NCBI RefSeq assembly: GCF_016808095.1 | Contig: NC_068976.1 | Span: forward strand, 21,112,371 to 21,176,370 | DNA length: 64,000 bases | Source of the DNA: Vigna angularis | Taxonomy: Eukaryota > Streptophyta > Magnoliopsida > Fabales > Fabaceae | Direction of reading: 5' to 3' | Part shown: positions 59,001-64,000 of the stretch, one piece after another | Layout: each line of letters begins with the position of its first letter | Numbering within the stretch: position 1 is the stretch's first letter | The notes under the pieces: model-generated | The model's input: the letters and a program-made list of their open reading frames with translations, nothing else | The model's database searches: none | What the model was told of the DNA's origin: nothing | Program-made: the position numbers and the translations under genes

Positions 59001-62000
59001 CTGGGGTTCCTTCAGAAGAAACCAACTCTAACAGCATGTCCCATTCATCATTAGACCAAGCCAAATTAATAGCTTCATCCATAGAAAGCTTCTCTTCTTC
59101 ACTTAGCTCCCTGGTGTTTATTGAAGTACTACATGTGGTACTATCAAGATGATTATCTTTCTTAGATTTTACAATAGAAAGTACATCCTCCAAATAGAAA
59201 GTTTTGACCTGAAGAAAGGTTGGGTAGACATTGTAGTAAGTAACATGTGACAGAGTATTAGCTAATTACAGCTACAATATAACTACCGGATAAGTGAATC
59301 CCGGAACACTGATGATTGGGCAGCCCCCAAAGTATTGAGAAAATCTCGCAGCATCAATGGTGGCACTCATTAATATCTGTAATATTAGAGCACCAGAAGG
59401 TTAAAAATGGAAAATAACATAATTATTAACTAAATAAGCACTTGACCGGAGGTGGATAATAGAGATAAAATATGATAAGATGTAATAAATTTGAACTGAC
59501 CAGACGTAGTTGAGGATATGAAGGGAGCATGTCTCTGCATTTAGGTTAACAAAAATCAGAGATATCAGTTCAAAAACAAGACAGACTCCTTAGGCAAGTA
59601 ATCTTCTTCGTTATCTTTCTTCTCTGAGAGGGAAGATTAACTAACAGGGAAGTTATTGCCACATACCTTTTAGAAAAAGGCATTTTTGCTCATTACGGAC
59701 CAACTCAACTCTACCCAAAAAACCTAATGCTATTAGGTGCAGAATATCTAAAACAAGCTTAACCTAAACATCCCAATTTCCCCCCTCACTTATGCAACAT
59801 GCATTTATACATTTGTATTAACTATGTCACAATAGAGTAGAGGCCAGTAGGTTCTTCTTAATGGTATACCTGATGATTGCCAACATGAAGTCAGAGTATC
59901 GATCCCTTTCATGAATTTCATCCTGAACAAAAATGAATGTCACTTAGTTCTTTGCAAGGATAGTATGCACAGGATATGCTTTATGTATGCCAAGGCATAC
60001 TTTCCAAGGAAAGTATGTGCAGAACATGAATCACATGCCAGGATTTAGAAGATATAATATATGGAGACATTTGAATTTACTTCGGACGCCTCTCAAAGTC
60101 TTTAAGAGAATAACATGAAAGTTTCAAAGTTCATTTTCCCTCAGAGTATAATATCTATAACGGCAATTTGTGGATACCCATTGCTGAAGAGACCGTCTGA
60201 AAACCATTTATTTTAAAGTCTGATCTAGTTCATGTAGTTACAGTCACTATTTAGTAACTGCTTTGTAATTTTTCATATTAAACTTCTAGCAATATGCAAT
60301 CATTAAACCAGTGATAACTTTTCTAGTTCTAAAAGTAATTAAACAATATCAAGTTTTTTAATACTTTCACCCAATGTTACAATAAAAATGTGTTTGGGCA
60401 GGTCGTTCAAAATCCGACTAGGAAGTGGTGATATAACCGAAATATATTAATTGTTGGATTGGAGATGTTATAAAATCAATGTGGCCTGGCATGACTCGGA
60501 TGGCTTTTCAGGCTAACAGGTGAGTTGACCAACCAGCCCAAATTAACCAATGACCCTGAGGGTTTCTAAGTGAACCAGTGTGTTCATGCGTTTTTTTATT
60601 TTTGTGATTTTTAAAAGAATAGTATAGTATGAATTATTTTTCCATCTTTCAAAATAAGAAATTATAGATTATAAATGCTTTTTAAAAATTTTAAATATAT
60701 ATTAGTTCATGTGATTGTACCAGTGACCCAATGACTGAGTATTAACCAAATTGCTGGCCAGTTAAGTCTAATAACATTGCTTTCACCATTTACTGCCAGC
60801 CATATAATGGCAATCATGGTCACAATATCATTGATGAGTAGTGGGATAGTCACTTCACTCAAACAAAAGGGAAATTCTTCAAAGTTCAAGCCAATTTACT
60901 ATAAAAGCACTACGAAGCTTGGCAAAACAGACTTTTGGTTTTAAAAAAAAAAATTTGTAACACTTATAAGAACAAATAGTTTTAGTTTTTCCATCAAAAC
61001 TTTGTACAGAAACAGTGAAAACCACTTTTTATTATTTTCTGTTTTCACGGTTCAAATACAAAGTTATGAAAGCAGAAAACTAAGTGAAAGCAATGTGACA
61101 TTTTTCTCATTAAAAGTGAAAACCGAAATTCAAAACAAAACACATTTCTCCAACCAAACAGCTAATTTTACAACAATTTCAAAAACAATGTTTCATATTC
61201 TAACAGATTTTCCCAGTCAGTTCAAATTTTCAATTAAACCATTTATCTAAGAACTTACATGTCATGCCTAATAACAAAATTTTTTTGACCATGCAAATAG
61301 TTCAATAAATGAAAAAGTGATATGGAAGAATAAAAGCGTGAAGTATTTACCAAACACTAAGTACCACATGTTTATGCTCTTGCTGAAGATATAAAGTAAT
61401 TTACAGGAAGTACCATAATTATGTGAGTGATTCCAGAAACGTCATCCTTCATGTGCCCTATCTTAGACGAATGGTAACCTTTGGAAACCAACACCCTTAG
61501 TAGCACTCCAGTGGTACATAGCACAATTGATGATTGCCTTCCCCCTCTGCTTTCTAACCGTATCTGGATTTTTGGTTGAAAATGTAAGATAGAATTCTAT
61601 GTTCATGAGATGTAAACCATTAAAAAAGCTAGTAATGTTCGCTAAGAAGCAAGGCAACCAGTAGCCTTAAAAGGTATAATTCTATGTAAGAAAGACAGGG
61701 ATATTGGAAAACAGAAAAGATATCTGTTGATTGAGACAGTAACAAGAAAACTCATACTTCCCTACTGATGACATCCTGTAGATTTTCCTACTTAGTACAG
61801 ATAAAACAAGGTGCATCATGAGTGTAATACACAAATGGCAAAAACTGGTTTGATTATGATAACAGAGGTCAACATTCACATAAATATTTCCATACAAAAT
61901 AAATCCAAATAAAGTATCACAGTACCATTACTACACCAAAGATATATCAATAAAATTACCTTATATCCCACATTTTCTCCAATAGTCTCTCCTCTCTCAG

Positions 62001-62958
62001 TGGAGATTCTCTCAGAAACTATACATAGAAACAGCAGAAGGAAACAGATTTCAATCGAGACTTGAAAATAAAGATTAAAAATTAGGTCCGAAGTCCAGAA
62101 GTGTTGCTCACCTGAAGTTGCAGAGATCCGCCGAGGCTGAGTACAAACTATTTTACATACCTCTCCCTTACCCCACATATGATCCAAAATAAATTGTGGA
62201 ACCTGAATAATGTTCAGAAAGTTAAAACAGGACAACAAAAAAAGAGAAAGATAAATACAAAGCACAGATTGTTAAAAGACCTTGGTCCATGTACGATCAT
62301 GGAATTACAGATGGGTGAAACCCAAAATCACAAAGCATCAAGTAATTATCAGTGTGTCCACAATTATCAAAGCTTGAGACAATTAGTTAAAATTGAGGAT
62401 AAAAAAGCAACTGCATTAATGCAAAAATGGAAATATTGATGCAAATTCGTATCACAATTCACAACATACACATTAAAAGCACCAATCATAAAAACATCAA
62501 TACATGACCAAAAGATTATTATCTAGAAACAGTCGCAACAAATTACATGTAAATGTAGCTGTACCATAATAAAGACAAGGCAAAGAGTTGGTAACCTGCG
62601 TAGTCTTTCCACAACCAGTTTCACCAGATATGAGAACTACCTGCTTTGAAACACATGGAAGGAATATTAAGATCAAAACACATGCAAAAATCTAAGATGC
62701 AAACTAAATTTAACTGATGTGTAGAAATGCAGTAAAAAAACTAAAATCTAACTCAACTATGTTATTTGATATATTCAACATGTCAATGTGAACCATAAAT
62801 CTCAATTATAGTGCAATCAGCACCCAAGCTACAAGTAGATGCATATCCAAAGGCAAATTTACAAAGAAATTTTTTAAATTAACCTGGTGAGATTCAACAG
62901 TTGATGTTATTACATCCTTGAAAGATGCAATTGGAAGCTTAGATCTATCTTCAATGAT
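56062..62958 (-). CDS. DExH6: DExH-box ATP-dependent RNA helicase with ankyrin repeats (DExH6/NIH type), N-terminus off window
   Basis: A DEAH/RHA-family nucleic-acid helicase. Eleven exons are visible: 62884-62958, 62596-62640, 62112-62202, 61960-62018, 61414-61563, 59870-59922, 59501-59534, 59287-59376, 58204-59208, 56403-57482 and 56062-56313. All phases agree; 977 residues are in the window. Motifs in order: Walker [29 protein letters not shown] (in [11 protein letters not shown]), two ankyrin units ([38 protein letters not shown]), [24 protein letters not shown] and QREGRAGR. The helicase-associated and OB-fold regions follow, then an acidic stretch ([20 protein letters not shown]) and a basic tail. 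Ankyrin repeats between the two RecA lobes are characteristic of plant NIH/DExH6. The family N-terminus (R3H domain, about 200 residues) must lie beyond the right edge or in unrecognised exons. No lesion is seen. Confidence 0.93.
59923..61413. other. Large helicase intron with degenerate repeat words
   Basis: This 1.5-kb intron separates the exon ending ITHIIM from the exon starting DEIHERD. It contains GC-richer scraps at 60470-60580 and 60715-60780 (GTGAGTTGACCAACC, CCAGTGACCCAATGACTGAG) that look like remains of the GGGTTGACC-rich element class seen at 50085-50660. No gene is nested in it. Confidence 0.5.
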
Positions 62959-64000
62959 CTGCAAGAACGGAAACCAAACAAAATAATTGATAACAAGACT
63001 ATTCCTTTTCAAATGCAATACATACAGTGCGAGAGGAATAATAGAAAAACATCATTATGTTGTGTTGTAAGATTAACAAATGATTTTCTTCCACCCTTTT
63101 TCTCAAAAAAGGGGAGAAAATAGGTCAAGTACCTATTGCGACATCAGGCAAGTTGAGGCCAAGGCTTTCATAAAAGACTATTGTTCAAAAGTTCAGACTT
63201 TATGTCATTCAAAAGTCTTTTGTGGGAATAGTTCAACCTATTTAAGTACATGTAAATATTAAAATTTTCTCAATATTATTATTACATTAAATTTTTATTG
63301 TGAACTATTATGGATGAAAATTGTACCTTTAGAACTCAGGAAAAAAATGAAACTCCAATCAAGCCATTTTGTGACACTAAATCAGCATTAGTATGGCACA
63401 CAACATTACTCGTCATGACAGGACATAACAAGTAGAGAAGGACCGAAACTTAATAAATAAGTCCCTTTAGGGTTTCTATTGGTTGATCTATTAACCAATA
63501 GTCATCCAACAGAGCCATTTCAAGATCTTACTAGCAAATTGTGAATGATATGTATCTATTCATCAGCTTGAGGGAAAATGTCGTGAAATAAGATTAACAC
63601 GTGATACCTCTAATTAAGACAAATCCTCACCGAAATTTACAGGTGTTCAGTTAGATCCTAAACCCAAATTTTAAGATGATGTCAAAGACTGTCATAAATC
63701 CATTGTTAGGCCACCTGCATTGCCTCACTTCTTTTTTCATTATCAGAAAGGACTCCCAACAATGGAGCTGACACAAAATGACTGAACAAAGCATCATAGC
63801 GTAGAGCTACCAAAATGTTGACTCTTGGTGGGTTTAAATCTGACATTGGCTACAGACATCACATGAGTAATGCTTGTAAGGCTTGGGTAGTTCTCACCTT
63901 ACAATCCAATTATGTCAAACTAAATTAGTTCCTAAGTACAAATCCAAAGAATATGTAAACCCACTCACTGCTAGCTGTTGCACCATTTTATTACTATCGA
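62959..64000. other. Region upstream of the first visible helicase exon
   Basis: Most likely an intron of the helicase gene. On the minus strand 63715-63850 is open and ends EKRSEAMQ before GTGGCC, but it does not match the part of the helicase expected here. I do not call it an exon. Confidence 0.4.

Noticed and set aside
1..64000. tRNA genes, CRISPR arrays, bacterial operons
   Set aside because: I looked for tRNA arm motifs, spaced identical repeats and tightly packed co-directional genes and found none. The exon-intron structure shows nuclear plant DNA.

Overview
The window is nuclear DNA of a dicot plant, most likely a legume of the soybean/bean/cowpea group. The genes have introns with GT..AG borders, the intergenic DNA is very AT-rich, and the dispersed repeats are plant types (TRIM and Cassandra LTR elements, foldback and Mutator-like DNA elements). 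The legume placement rests on how the translated proteins and repeats look to me, not on a database search.

Layout, left to right. 1-2178 (-) is a TIR-NB-LRR resistance gene broken by a stop codon in its P-loop. 2811-3240 is a decayed piece of a guanylate-binding-like gene. 5596-6461 (-) is a three-exon phi-class glutathione S-transferase. 11261-14151 (-) is a seven-exon JASON homologue (male meiosis). 19577-21552 (+) is phytoene synthase in five coding exons (carotenoid entry step). 24169-27408 (-) is a four-exon NPR3/NPR4-type salicylic acid receptor. 34242-34820 (-) is an intronless, GC-rich P-loop kinase-like gene. 39660-42501 (+) is an eight-exon TLC-domain membrane protein. 43673-47215 (-) is a five-exon GARP/G2-like MYB transcription factor. 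56062-62958 and beyond the right edge (-) is a DExH-box RNA helicase of the DExH6/NIH type with ankyrin repeats between its helicase lobes. The genes are independent units, not an operon. Two (the broken TNL and NPR3/4) belong to plant immunity but lie 22 kb apart.

The space between genes holds mobile-element remains. The clearest is a complete 834-bp Cassandra element at 31737-32570 with a 5-bp target duplication, LTRs identical by eye, and a 78-bp deletion that removes most of the 5S-rRNA-like promoter from one LTR only. It sits inside a second, Mutator-like element (about 30980-33284) whose relative lies at 16747-17557; both carry clusters of a GTAACCGGTTAC palindrome. There is also a degraded 296-bp TRIM (15892-16187), a related LTR inside an intron of the GARP gene, a 374-bp foldback element (7515-7888) with a decayed relative in an NPR intron, and a small array of palindromic 28-mers (22585-22688).

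I found no tRNA, true rRNA gene, CRISPR array or bacterial-type operon, and no candidate for a wholly new multi-gene system. The most informative oddities are the P-loop nonsense codon, the asymmetric Cassandra deletion, the nested Mutator-like element and the quasi-periodic tract at 35480-36190. Exon borders were read by eye from splice consensus, phase and protein continuity.
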